DNA from: Portulaca oleracea
Lineage: Eukaryota; Streptophyta; Magnoliopsida; Caryophyllales; Portulacaceae
Direction: 5' to 3'
Length of the DNA: 64,000 nucleotides
Assembly (NCBI GenBank): GCA_029582165.1
Contig: CM055872.1
Location: 32,700,261 to 32,764,260, forward strand
Position numbers and translations under genes: made by a program. The notes beneath the pieces are model-generated. The model was given only the letters and a program-made list of their open reading frames with translations, made no database searches and was not told the DNA's origin. Position 1 is the first letter of the stretch, and each line of letters opens with the position of its first letter. This document shows positions 12,292 to 22,908 of this stretch, piece by piece.

Positions 12292-12798
12292 CAGGTTAGG
12301 TTTGCTTGAATTTTTTTTTTCAATTCAAAGTTAGGATTTCAATTTATTTCTTGTTATTGTTGTTAGAAATTGGGAACTCCCATCCCCTGTGCATCTCCAA
12401 GTGTGTTGGAGTTATTGTTCTTGATGTTGTGAACCCCTATTATTGTTGAAATTTTTGTTGGTGGTTCTTGGAGTTGTTGGGAACTTATTTATGGTTATTT
12501 GTAGTAGGGTTATTTTAGTTGGATGTTGTTTGGATTGTTGGTGTTATATTAAAGCCATAAAGATCCCTAAGCCAAACATAAACCAACTACAAGAAAACCA
12601 AGCTCCTCAAATTATTCCACAAACACAATATATCCCTCACCTTTCCTTTTCGATATGGAAGAAAAACAAATACCAATAAGGAAGGAACAAGCCAACAACG
12701 GTTCCAACAGGGCCTTTCTTTTGAAAGCCCCAAAATTATGAGTTTGGAGAACCAATTCAACTCCACACGGTAAACTCTCGGAGCCCTCACCGAACAAC

Positions 12799-13131
12799 TT
12801 GCTCAAGTCACCGGTCGTCTCCAGGATCAATCACAGTCTAGGAGAAGAAATAATCCCCAAAGTCTACGTCATCCTCCTCCTTCCTCGGAGTCGAGTGATG
12901 ATGGTAGAGGCTTCATACGAATGGGGTAACTGCGAAGAAGGGGAGAACGACCTCCACGGGATGCGATCCATGACATCAAGGTTGAGCTCCCCGAATTTAA
13001 TGGCTCCCTTGATCCCGATGACTATTTGGTGTTGACTCAAATGGTGGAACGCATCTTTGAAGCCAAGGCGTACAGTGACGAGATGGAATTCAAAGTGACG
13101 AGCTTGAAACTCACCAAAGTGACATCCTTTG
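12799..13131 (+). pseudogene. Gypsy gag relic, upstream half
   Basis: One frame reads DIKVELPEFNGSLDPDDYLV (about 12972-13031), then QMVERIFEAKAYSDEMEFK and LKLTKVTS, the classic core of plant Ty3/gypsy gag. It is cut at 13131 by a solo LTR insertion and resumes at 16239. The same element has its LTR at 11330-12275. Confidence 0.75.
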
Positions 13132-16100
13132 TGATAAGTGTTTTTTATGACCATATTTTTAGGGGATTTTGATAGTGAACCAGGGATAACTTTAGTTGCA
13201 AATCTTGATTTATATCCTAATTTCCCTATTACAACTTGGTGTTATTGGTTTTGATGCAAGCTTGTAGGTTTGAGGCCAAAACACCAGCGATTTCTCAACT
13301 TTTAGCAGGATCAAATACACTACGGGCATCCTCCACGGGTGTACAAACCATGGCAAGAATTTCACGAGAAACCGAGCAGGGAACACCGGAGCAGTGCTTA
13401 CCACGGTCAGACCGTGGTGTCCCATTTTAGGTACATCAGCAAAGTGAAGCAGAACCAGGCAACAACACCGACCATGGCACGACCGTGGCGAGCTCCATGG
13501 ACCATGGTGGCTAGCAACGGACGGTGTGTCGCGGCCGACAGTTTCTATTCGCAAATTAAAAGAAGAGAAAGGGGGAAGTTCGAAGGCATTCAGTCATCCA
13601 TCTATCATTCTTAGTTCGTTCTTTGGCCATCAAGAGAGAAAGAGAGTGATAATCTTTCCATCCTACTCCTTCCCCTCCATCAAGATTCAAGATCGAATCG
13701 AGTCAAGAAAGGCAAAGATCAAGATTCGAGAAGAAAATAGCGGTGTTCGCGAAGAAAGTTTCACCTCGGGATCGAAAGACTCAATCAGGACGTATTCTTC
13801 ACAGTTTGTTCTTTCATGTTCGTATTCCTTCTTTGTTTTGAGATTTGATTATGATGATTGGAACTTATTTCGTGTTTTCATTGAGTATAAGTGAGTAGAT
13901 TTCTTGAATTCTAGGGTTTTGCAACCTGAAACAATGTAGTTTAATTGAACGTTCTTAGTTTATGCATGAATTCTTGATTTGAATTAATGTAAGGTTGTGT
14001 TCTTCATGTTTATGGGTGTTATTTAAGTGCTTGAATACTTGTGATTTGAGATTAACCTAAGAAGTACTGAAAGGACAATCTGATTACCAACCTTTCTACC
14101 TAGTTTTGTGAAATTTGAGAAAAGAATAGCAAACTAGGGAACCACTTTGATAACCTGTAGGACCCGAAAATTCTCGTTCGGGGACATTGTTTCGGATGCG
14201 CTGCTACTTAATGATCGAGAGCCGACTAAGGTTGCTTAATCCTTAAATAAGGATATTTTTATTTTCGAAACTCATTTTTGGGGTGATGAAACTTTATTTA
14301 TTTACAAATCCGTTTTTATTATTTTAATTATTCAAAATTGTACAAAGTATTTTAATAATGATTTTATACCGGCCCAAACACCAGATTCAGGCCCAAGAAG
14401 GAACAAGCGGGCCGCCAAAATTCATCAAAACCCGCAGGGGTTTTGATGATCTCTGGACTGAGCCTCTTGCTTCCTCGGCCAGAGAGATATGGATTGAAAT
14501 TGATAAAACCCGTTGGGGTTTTATCAATTTCTGGTCTATTTCTCTCGGATCTAGCCTTGAATTAGTGAGAGAGATGTATTAAATCATTTTTTAAATTATT
14601 TTTATGCAAAAGCGGATATTTTAAATAATTAAACGGGTTTATAAAATGGTAAAGAGTCGCCAGCCAATTTAATAAAATCGACAAACCATAAAATGACAAA
14701 AGTGACTCCGGTCTACGAACCCGATTTCTATGTTCAGGGGTAAGCTTACAAATTTGAGAATTATATGAACTCTCGAATCCGCCTGTTAGAAAATAGACTC
14801 TACTAAAATCGAACTTTGAAATGAAAAAGAGTTGGGAGAAGTTTAATTAATTTCGCGATGTTATTATTCCGAACATGCAAATGTAGAAAAGAAATGTTTT
14901 TACAAAATGATGTACATGTAAAGCGATAAAAGAATACAATTACATGATTGAAATAAAAGATGCTCAAACCTCACTTAAAGTGTTGGTATGGTGATGGATG
15001 AACCGAACTTCTCTTCATAAATCTTTAAGAAGACACTTGAATATGGTAGGATAGGATTTGGATGTGAGAATTTATGGATGAAGGGAAGGGATGATGATAA
15101 TGGATGAATGATTAGAGAGAAGGGTTTAAGAAAGTATGGACATAAGTGTGAGAGGATTTTGAGAGAGTTTTGGTAGTATGGATGATGATAGTTGATGATA
15201 GTTGATGAAATGAGGGTGAAATGGAGGGGGTATTTATAGTGAAGGAGTGACTGTTTAGGATTTGGAGGGAAATGGAGGGGACACATCCCCATGATCATGC
15301 CTCTATCCCATGCAAGATCAAAACCCAGGCGGGTTTTAGGGGGTCAAGGCAAGTGAACCCACGTTGGTTAAAATCGTGGGGTTTGCATGGGAATTAAAAA
15401 TTGGCGCGAGAAACATTAAAACCCAGGCGGGTTTTAGAGCTGCGTGGCACGGATCGCTAACGTGGCCGGCCAAAATGACACGTCTCTCCTGAGTATAAAA
15501 CTCGGGCGGGTTTTGATATTCTCCTGGGCCGGATGCGCCTTCTGGGCCTTGGAATTAATAAAACCCGCGGGGCTTTTTAAACTGGCTAAGTCTAACTTCA
15601 AACGGCCATAACTCTTTCATCCGGACTCCGATTGAGGCAATTCAAAAGGCGTTGGAAAGCTTATGATGTGTACTTTACTCTTATCAAAAGAAATAGGGCC
15701 AAGAAGACTTGTGAAAAAAATGGGATTCGAAATGGTGGGCATATGTAACTTGAAAGGGTGAAAAATGAAAGCTTTTTGTGGTGGGTTGGCTCGTTAGCTT
15801 TTGATTGAGGAAGGCCCATTGGATTTTCTTCATGCTAGCCTCTTTTCTTGTTATGCTTGATTTGTACATTTATCCCGGTACGAAATCCAATGTCTACATA
15901 ACCAGATAATTTGAGACCTTCAACTTTGATTAACTTGAAAAGCATATGAAAGTTTTAATTTAGGTTAATTGAAGCAGTTCTATTAGCATCGAAATAGCAG
16001 TAGAATTCATATGGTTATCGGTCCTTGATTCGTCTTGAATATATGATTGTGCAATCTAGGTTCCTTAGACTATTTTCCCTGCTTTGTTAGTTCTAAATAG

Positions 16101-16238
16101 ATTCTAAAAGCTTTTCAAAACCAAAACCTGTTAGCTTACCAATCACATATAGAGCTAGTTGAATGTGTTGTTAATTGAGTTCCTGTGGGATCGACCTTGA
16201 CGTGTTACACAGTAAATCGTGCATTTGCGGCCCTATCA
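13132..16238 (+). mobile_element. Solo LTR (Athila/Tat-like), itself interrupted
   Basis: Termini TGATAAGTG and CCCTATCA, with a perfect 5 bp duplication CTTTG (13127-13131 and 16239-16243). The removed inner insertion (14156-15903) leaves an LTR of about 1360 bp. Its beginning and its end (CCTGTGGGATCGACC near 16184) resemble Athila/Tat-type LTRs. A palindromic word CCACGGTC-A-GACCGTGG lies at 13401-13417, with related words to about 13515. It lacks an internal region, so it arose by LTR-LTR recombination. It splits the gag of the surrounding gypsy element. Confidence 0.85.
14156..15898 (-). mobile_element. Solo LTR with AAAACCC/GGGTTTT palindromes
   Basis: Termini TGTAGGACCC and TGTCTACA, with a perfect 5 bp duplication TAACC (14151-14155 and 15899-15903). 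Orientation is minus: the TATA-like box is the reverse of GTATTTATAG near 15229-15238. It carries six hairpin words with AAAACCC/GGGTTTT-type arms: two with long arms (14422-14449, 12 bp arms; 14497-14530, 15 bp arms around GTTG) and four at about 15320-15575. Its ends and inner blocks resemble the solo LTR 38490-46690, so the two are probably the same lineage. It is nested inside the 13132-16238 LTR. Confidence 0.85.
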
Positions 16239-16765
16239 CTTTGGTTTGAGAGTTGTGAGCGCAATGGGCTCGAGATGGGAAAAGCAAGATCACTTCTTGG
16301 GTGAAGTTAAACAAGATCATAAACCGTTGGTTTTTGTATAGCACCTACAAGTACGATATCTTGAGACTCTTCGCCCTGGGAAAGGGAAGAGAAGCGTAAG
16401 TGAGTACATCCAAGAATTTGAATAATTGATCATCAAAAGTGACCTTCGAGAACCTCTGAAGCAAACTATGATGAGGTTTTTGAACGGTTTATCTCCCTCC
16501 ATTGGAAAGAAGGTCGAGATCTAATGTATCACTCTTTGGATGATCTATGCAACTTGGCGCTCAAGGTTGAATGAAGGAAGAAGGACAAAGGCAAGCCCCT
16601 TCCCAAACCTTATGGTCCACCCTTCTTCCCTTGTTCCCGACCAACACAATCATTCACTCCTCAACCCACCGAAGATCCTAGAACTACTCCCCCACCGAGG
16701 GTTGACAAGGGCAGGGGAATTGCTTTTTCCTCCCCTAAAGAGCTTCTCGAAAAGTTTGAGGGCAT
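16239..16765 (+). pseudogene. Gypsy gag relic, downstream half
   Basis: Continues the gag core after the solo LTR: SVSEYIQEFE (about 16395-16424), a stop, then LREPLKQTMMRFLNGLSPSI (about 16447-16506), then a proline/lysine-rich stretch to PKELLEKFEGIVE (about 16755). Several stops are present. The zinc knuckle and pol expected next are missing. Confidence 0.7.
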
Positions 16766-16769
16766 TGTT

Positions 16770-17319
16770 GAACGTCATGTGGATCAACCTTGCAACACCA
16801 CGTGGTCCAGGAGAGCAGTCAACTGAGTCGTGCATTACAGTATTACCTCTAAGGGCTGGCCATGGAATGACAGGACCCTCAACCGTATTTGGGATAGCGC
16901 TAATGCATACAAGGCCCATTACATTCTCATTCATTTACACGATCAGTGCCCTCTACCATTGGTTGATGTTAGATGGTGCCGTGCGAGGAAGCATAGTATT
17001 GTCGGTTGGGATGAGTCGTTCCAAGCTCGTATTGATAAATGGCATGCTATTAGGGCAACTCAAAGAGGAGGATTGTATTACCTATTATTATAGTTAGATT
17101 GCACTACTTATGTATTTATTTTTATTTGTAATGTTATATTTAAGTGTTTTCATAATGTTATATTTAAATCTGATGTTTTAGGGCTATTGAATCGCATGCA
17201 ACAAACACATAAATAATTAAAATTAAAAGTCTACTACTCCATATCAACGATAAATAACAATAAGTTTAAGACGAAAATTCTAAGTTTGCTACAAACACAT
17301 AAATTTCATTTTAAAAAAG
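16770..17319. other. Unrecognised fragment next to mobile-domain relic
   Basis: The plus strand has an open frame of 87 codons (16830-17093, containing VDVRWCRARKHSIVGWDESF) that I cannot assign. It lies between the end of the gag relic and the C-terminal side of the minus-strand mobile-domain relic. No splice sites or regulatory context are clear; 17100-17320 is AT-rich. Confidence 0.25.
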
Positions 17320-18830
17320 GTATACTACTCCTGCTCATCAAATGGCTGCTTCGGGATCTGGATATGCATTTAAGTACACCAAGTTGATACAAATCCCTCA
17401 TGTCAGTCATCCACTGCCCATCTACCTGCACCATATGAGCGGTTGGTGGGGGTGGTTGCATCCCTACCTTCACAACTGAGGCCCAATCATAGGCCTGCTA
17501 AAAAAAAATAACAAATCAGTATGTTTTTACTATGTAAAATGTTGAACAATATAACTGTGTAAATTTGTTGTAAGCCAAGGGGTATTAACCTGTTCCAGCC
17601 ATGTATGATCATCGACCATGGATTGTGAGGTTGAGGTGTTGTTTATCATATATGGGTGGGACACACGATTGAACCAATCGTGATAGTCATGTACTGTGTC
17701 CCATGACACAAGTTTCACTCGTGGAAGAGCTGTCAATACTAGTTGGAATTCCACTGGAAATGTCCTCTAGGCGGTGCTAATGAATGTCTCGTCGAACTCC
17801 AATTTGTATGGCCCCTTTTCCGGTCAGGGAGCATTCTTCAGTAGGATAATTCATGGGGGATATGTTGTCGGTGCCCTATCTGATGGACTACACGCTCAGG
17901 CATGTACAACTCAATGACGTCATATGCACGAATGTCGCCCATATACAACGCCCTCGGGCATGAAGTCGCAGGGGTAGGTCCGTATAGGGCTCAAACTACC
18001 AGATCCTCGGTCAACGCGTCTTCAGCGGCCCTCAACGATTGGAGGCGTTCAATCGAACGCCCCTCATATCTGGGATATCACCTAGCCGTCTAAGGTCCAC
18101 GAACCGGTCGCTCGCCGTGTGGCCTGAAAGTGGGAAAGTGCTCGTATATCCAGCTCAGCAACAGTGTCATACACCCAGCTACCTTCGCGGTCCTAGCCCT
18201 ACTCGCTGCCCCTAACTATCGATATAGGTAAGCCAATGCAATCGTACCCCATGTACTCTATCGAGAACCTCAGTGATAGGCCATGGATGTGGATTAGACT
18301 CTATCCCTCGACTTGTCCACGAGGATAGTGTGTCCCAATAAGCTCAACAACCACGCTCTGACCCGATGGGGAATCGGGTAATGGACGAGGTATATATTTC
18401 TCTCAAATCAGTATCAAGTATGTCGCCTTTGTTGTAAGTACGAGTGGCGCGTCGTTCTTCAACACTCTTGAGGAAAATCGTCGGCACATACTTGTTCACC
18501 TCGTCTCGATCGGGGCAACCAAGCATCTGACCTTCAACATGAAGGCACAAGATATGGTACACATCATGCAACATGATTGTCATTTCACCGAAAGGAAGGT
18601 GAGATGTGTTCGTGTCGGGCTACCACCTCTCCGCGAACACAATAACCAGCATAAAATCGATGTGTTCAAACATCAAGTCCACCAGACTCATAATTAGGAT
18701 CTGATCCAGAGCAGCCTGGCAAGCGGGATCCATTTCAGACCTGATTCCCTTCAACTCCTTCAATGTTGCCTTCCTCGTCACGCACTCAAGAATTGGATGA
18801 GGAGAACGGTATAACATCCCTGGTCAGTGG
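17320..18830 (-). pseudogene. Plant mobile domain protein relic
   Basis: Minus-strand reading, in order: a start-side region (LMFEHIDFMLVIVFAERW, 18690-18620), then GEMTIMLHDVYHILCLHVEG (about 18600-18533, the hallmark of the plant mobile domain), then a block reading LLLSWIYEHFPTFRPHGER (about 18170-18110), and near the C-terminal side VSWDTVHDYHDWFNRVSHPY (about 17705-17640) and WMTDMRDLYQLG (about 17420-17380). An intron may lie near 17505-17590. Frameshifts and stops break it. Such genes are found both as MAIL1-type host genes and inside transposons; here the surroundings are repeats, so I favour a transposon relic. Confidence 0.65.
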
Positions 18831-19330
18831 ACCACCGAGCATGTCACCTACTATCTTCCAATCAGCATCATCAGTATGGCTCTTCTTATTTGCTTGCTGT
18901 TGCTCGGCTCAACATCTCCGGCAGAAGAACCGTTACCCTGTCTCTGCTATAAAAAAAAGTGCAAACCTCCCAGTCGAATCTCTCAACGGTATGAAACCCG
19001 TTGATGTGTATGCTGGCTCGGATAGAGGTATTTCCCCCGTAGGGCCCATCGACGGCACAGCAGCCTGTGACCCCGCAGCCCCCGTTGTCTCCTTGTCGGC
19101 CGACTCCTTGAGATATTGATCGAGCTGCTCAATGTAGGCTTCGGTGCTCTGACTATACATATCCCCCGCCTGGCCAACCGCATCACGAGGTGCTCCAGTC
19201 CCAAGGCCAGCTCATCGTGCTGACGCGGTGACATTACGACGATGCAGGTTCGCAGAATCACCCGCCCTCTAACCAGACCGAAGTTGTTACGGTCGATCCC
19301 CGAACCCTATACCCTTAATATTGCCTACCA
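18831..19330 (-). other. Possible upstream exon region of the mobile-domain relic
   Basis: A minus-strand frame at 18933-19160 (SQSTEAYIEQLDQYLKESAD) has higher GC than its surroundings and looks like former coding sequence, but I recognise no domain. It may be an N-terminal or separate part of the same transposon-borne gene. Confidence 0.3.
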
Positions 19331-19419
19331 TTTTAGTTCATCTGCAAAAAAATATAATTAACATTGTCGTTGATATTTACAACAATAATAGCTACATTGC
19401 AAAAAATATAACCTTAAAC

Positions 19420-20530
19420 CTTAAAATCATAAACCCTAAACCCTAAACATTAAACATTCCTTAATACATTGTTTTTTAAAAATTTTGAACTAGCACACCC
19501 TTAAATTATTGTATGATTCGGACGTTCGTAGTCAGGGAGTTAATTGGTTAACATTATAAAAACCATGGGTTTAAATGCAAATTGGGCTATGTTATTGAGC
19601 ACGAAGTGCAAAAGCTCTGTGTTTTATTCATCAGGTCGGCGAGAAACAAGCTTGAATGTGAGTCGTACACCAAGGAAACTCCACGGTCGAAATTTACTTA
19701 TCTTGGTCTAAAGAAGAATGTACGGGCGTGCTTTGGAGTATGGAAATACCAGCCAAACATTCAAGTGTATGTGGTTGACCGATATTTCCAGACTCTAAAA
19801 CACACCTGTACATTCTTCTTTAGACCAAGCTAAGTCAACTTCACCCACTAAGTTTCCTTGGTATACGACTCACTTGAGTTGTTGGTATGTCTAACCCAAC
19901 ACCACCTGCATGCTACTTCTGCACTTCGTGATCAATAATATAGCTCAATTTGCATTTAGGCACATGATTTTTATAATGTTAACCAATTACCTCGCTAACT
20001 ACGTACGTCCAAGTCATACACCAACTTTAGTCTATGATAACTCAAAAAAATTTAAATAGCATTGCATGAAGGGATGTGCCTAAATCGTAAACCCTTAACC
20101 CTAAAACTAATCCCTAAATCAAATAATTTCAAAAACAAAAATGTATTTGCTTGCTTTTTTCATATGTTAACCCTAAATTTTTCTGTATATTTTAAGTGAC
20201 GTGAATAGAAATGTTAGGGTTAACCTATGAAGAAAGAATGTAAATTTTTTTTTATATTTTTTTTTTACCATTATGTTTGATAGTGTTCCTAAACCCTTGA
20301 ACCTAATCCTAAACCACATGCCTTATACCCTAAATCCTAAACCCATTATTTTATTAATTTTTCAACCTTATTGTTATCACCCTAAACCCAAAAATAATTT
20401 TTGACATTTTTCACTTTATTTAGCCCCAAACTTTTCATGTAATATCATGTGAAAATCATGATAACTATGTGTTAAGTACCAAGAAAAACATCCAAAATTA
20501 TTTTTATAAACCCTAAACCCTAAACCTTGA
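19420..20530. repeat. Scattered telomere-like CCCTAAA repeats
   Basis: Short runs of CCCTAAA and one-base variants occur at about 19430-19450, 20088-20120, 20288-20345, 20378-20390 and 20507-20525, on both sides of the 19510-20035 hairpin. They are too short and interrupted for a true telomere and are best read as interstitial telomere-like sequence. Confidence 0.55.
19510..20035. repeat. Long imperfect inverted repeat (hairpin)
   Basis: Left arm about 19510-19765 and right arm about 19795-20035 are reverse complements with only scattered mismatches. Shared blocks include AATTGGTTAACATTATAAAA, AAATGCAAATTG, CACGAAGTGCA, ACCAAGGAAACT and CTTGGTCTAAAGAAGAATGT. The loop is only about 30 nt. A transcript would be almost fully double-stranded. 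No coding sequence or target-site duplication was found. Confidence 0.75.
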
Positions 20531-20549
20531 ACACTAACAATATTTACAA

Positions 20550-20908
20550 ATAACACTAATAACATATATTAATACTAATAACAATAATAATAACAACAAT
20601 ATAATATAACAAACTAATAATAATAACAATTAGAATAAGATTACAAATAAGTGAAATAACAAACTAATAATAATAACAATGAAAATAACATTATTAACAA
20701 TAATATACAAATAACTAATAATAATATTTACAATACTATAATTAATTATTAATATTATTAACAATAACATATATATAATTATTAATAATAATTTAAAAAA
20801 TAACAAATAAACAATAATATAAATTATTATTAATAATTACATTAATTAATAATAATTTTAACAATAATATAAATAATTAACAATAATATAATTAATTAAT
20901 AACATTAT

Positions 20909-20971
<63 letters not shown>

Positions 20972-21410
20972 CATTATTAACAATAATATAACAAACTAAT
21001 ATCATCAAGTTCATTATTAACAATAATATATAAATAACTAATAATAATATTTACAATACTATAATTATTTATTAATATTATTAACAATAACATATATATA
21101 TAATTAATAATAATAATTTAAAAAATAACAAATTAATAATAATTTTAACAATAATATAATTAATTAACAATAATATTAACAATAATATAATTAATTAATC
21201 ACATTATCAACAAAATATATATATATATACATACATACATACATAAAATCAATAATAATACTAACGATATTATGATTAATTAATAACATTATTAACAATA
21301 ATATATGAATAATTAACAATAATATTCACAATACTATAATTAATAACATTAATAATAATAATAATATTAGCAATAATATATAAATAATTAATAATAAAAA
21401 TTTAAAAAAA
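20550..21410. repeat. AT-rich tandem and simple repeat tract
   Basis: Almost pure A/T with some C, built of words such as AACAATAATATAATTAATTAAT. A block with ATTAACAATAATATATAAAT followed by an AATATTTACAATACTATAATT stretch recurs around 20695, 21015 and, degenerate, 21290, suggesting a tandem unit of about 300 bp. An (AT)n run lies at about 20921-20970 and an ATAC run near 21227-21244. No genes. Confidence 0.7.
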
Positions 21411-22150
21411 ATAAGGGTACCGACACCCCAGGCGCTCCCCTTTTTCCGAAACACGTCGTTGCCGCATGCTAAGCACGTCGAGTAGGGCCATGCGCCACAC
21501 GGCACACGCGGTTCGCGGCTTGACCGCGATCGGTGTCGCAATCCACATGCAGCGCCTGGCCGCGATCAAAGTGCAGCAACCCTCAAATGTTTGGTTTTTG
21601 GGTTCTTTGTGGAGCTTGGGGTTCTTTATGAGTTCTTGATGGGTTCTTGATGAGTTCTTGGAAGAACTATCAAGGGGGACGTGTGATGTAGAGATGAATG
21701 AAATTTTGTGATGGGAAACGTATGATGGGAAACGTGTGGGAGAGAAAAGATTGTAAAAGATTGTTTCAAGAACTAAGAGATTCAAACTCCTTAGCTCTGA
21801 TACGACGATCGTCATTTTTTCCAGCGAATTAAAAACCCAAACCCCAAATTTCAAACCCCATTTGACTTACCTCAATGACGGCGATGACGACTCCTCTCTC
21901 TCCCTGAATGACAGTCTGGATGACGGTGGTGTGGTGTGGTGACAATCGTCGGTAGTGGTTGTTTGAGAGAGTTTTTTAGAGAGAGAAACAAGAAAGAAAG
22001 ATGAGAATAAAATTGTGAAGGTTAAGGGCGAGATTGGAAATTATTATGATAAAAGTGGGTGACACTAGTAAAAGGGATGACGATGAATAGTAATCGGGTT
22101 TTTAAAAAAAAAAAAACCCACCTAAAAGGTGTACACCAAAGCCTCCGTCT
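21411..22150. other. GC-rich island and flank, unclassified
   Basis: An abrupt GC-rich patch (21419-21590) with CCGCGATC and CGCGG words follows the AT-rich tract. After it comes ordinary sequence with GGGTTCTTG-type repeats (21598-21665) and CT/GA-rich DNA. A minus-strand open frame of 150 codons (21402-21854) spans it, but it has no domain and mixed composition, so I do not call a gene. It may be part of an LTR or of the mobile-domain transposon. Confidence 0.3.
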
Positions 22151-22159
22151 AATAATTCA

Positions 22160-22908
22160 ATTTTTTTCTACATCGCACCAAATGGTAAGCGAGTGCAGGA
22201 ATCAAATCAGTGAATCCCAATAGAAGCACAGGAGAGTCTACAGCTGATATGCATTCAGCCTAAAACTCAACTCCCATGGCTGCACTACGAGAGATACAAG
22301 GAAAACCTGCCAGGGATTCAAATGAATGAATCCCCAACAGACTGATAGAGGCTTCAGAAAACACATAAACATATACTGCTGCGTCGTTACAAACCAAAAG
22401 ACATAGAATTGATAAGAATTAATATACATTTACAGCTTAAATCATGGGGACGTACGCTGACTGCCTAACCATGTACAACAGAGAACCCATGACGCAATGT
22501 TTGAGGAATCCCAACAAAACAAACCCACCCCACCCCCCCCCCCCCCCAAAAAAAAAAAAGGAAAAAAAACCCTTCTCCCCACAAATGTTTCTTTTTTTTT
22601 TTTCTTTGTCTCAAACGAAAAGGGAAACAAAAGGATAACCCAAATGTAGACAAGAAAATCTCTCTGAATCTCCAAAACTAAATGAATGAGCAAAACCATA
22701 AAGTCATCGTCCATGCAAAACCCCTTTTCTTCCTCGTTTTTCAGTCCATAAAACTATCTAAGAAATTTCAAGGAACAAAAGAGAACAAAGAAATCAAGCT
22801 ATCTGTGCCTTCTTCCATTAGTAGCAGAAAAAGGGAAGTGGAACACGCATTGGTTGCCTGCCAGTTTCAGTGCAAAGAAAATAGCCTGCGATCATACTAG
22901 ACGAAGCA
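22160..22908 (-). other. Downstream region and likely 3' UTR of the SurE gene
   Basis: Lies directly after the SurE stop codon on the minus strand. It holds a long C run followed by A-rich runs (about 22530-22570) that produce spurious open frames. No other gene is seen. Confidence 0.4.

Noticed and set aside
13210..13614. Overlapping frames in the 13132-16238 solo LTR
   Set aside because: They lie in LTR sequence with its palindromic words; no protein similarity.
14156..15898. A small terminal-repeat (TRIM) element instead of a solo LTR
   Set aside because: No direct repeat of its start occurs near its end, and no primer site or polypurine tract is present inside.
16540..17097. A 185-codon plus-strand frame spanning the gag end and next fragment
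   Set aside because: The gag reading lies in another frame to about 16765; the long frame crosses a junction and shows no domain.
19420..20530. True telomere end
   Set aside because: The repeats are short, mixed with other sequence, and flanked by internal DNA on both sides.
21402..21854. Minus-strand frame of 150 codons over the GC-rich island
   Set aside because: Composition changes abruptly along it, no recognised motif, and it runs into the AT-rich tract.
22442..22714. Open frames over C and A runs near the SurE 3' end
   Set aside because: Generated by homopolymer runs; they lie in the likely SurE 3' UTR.
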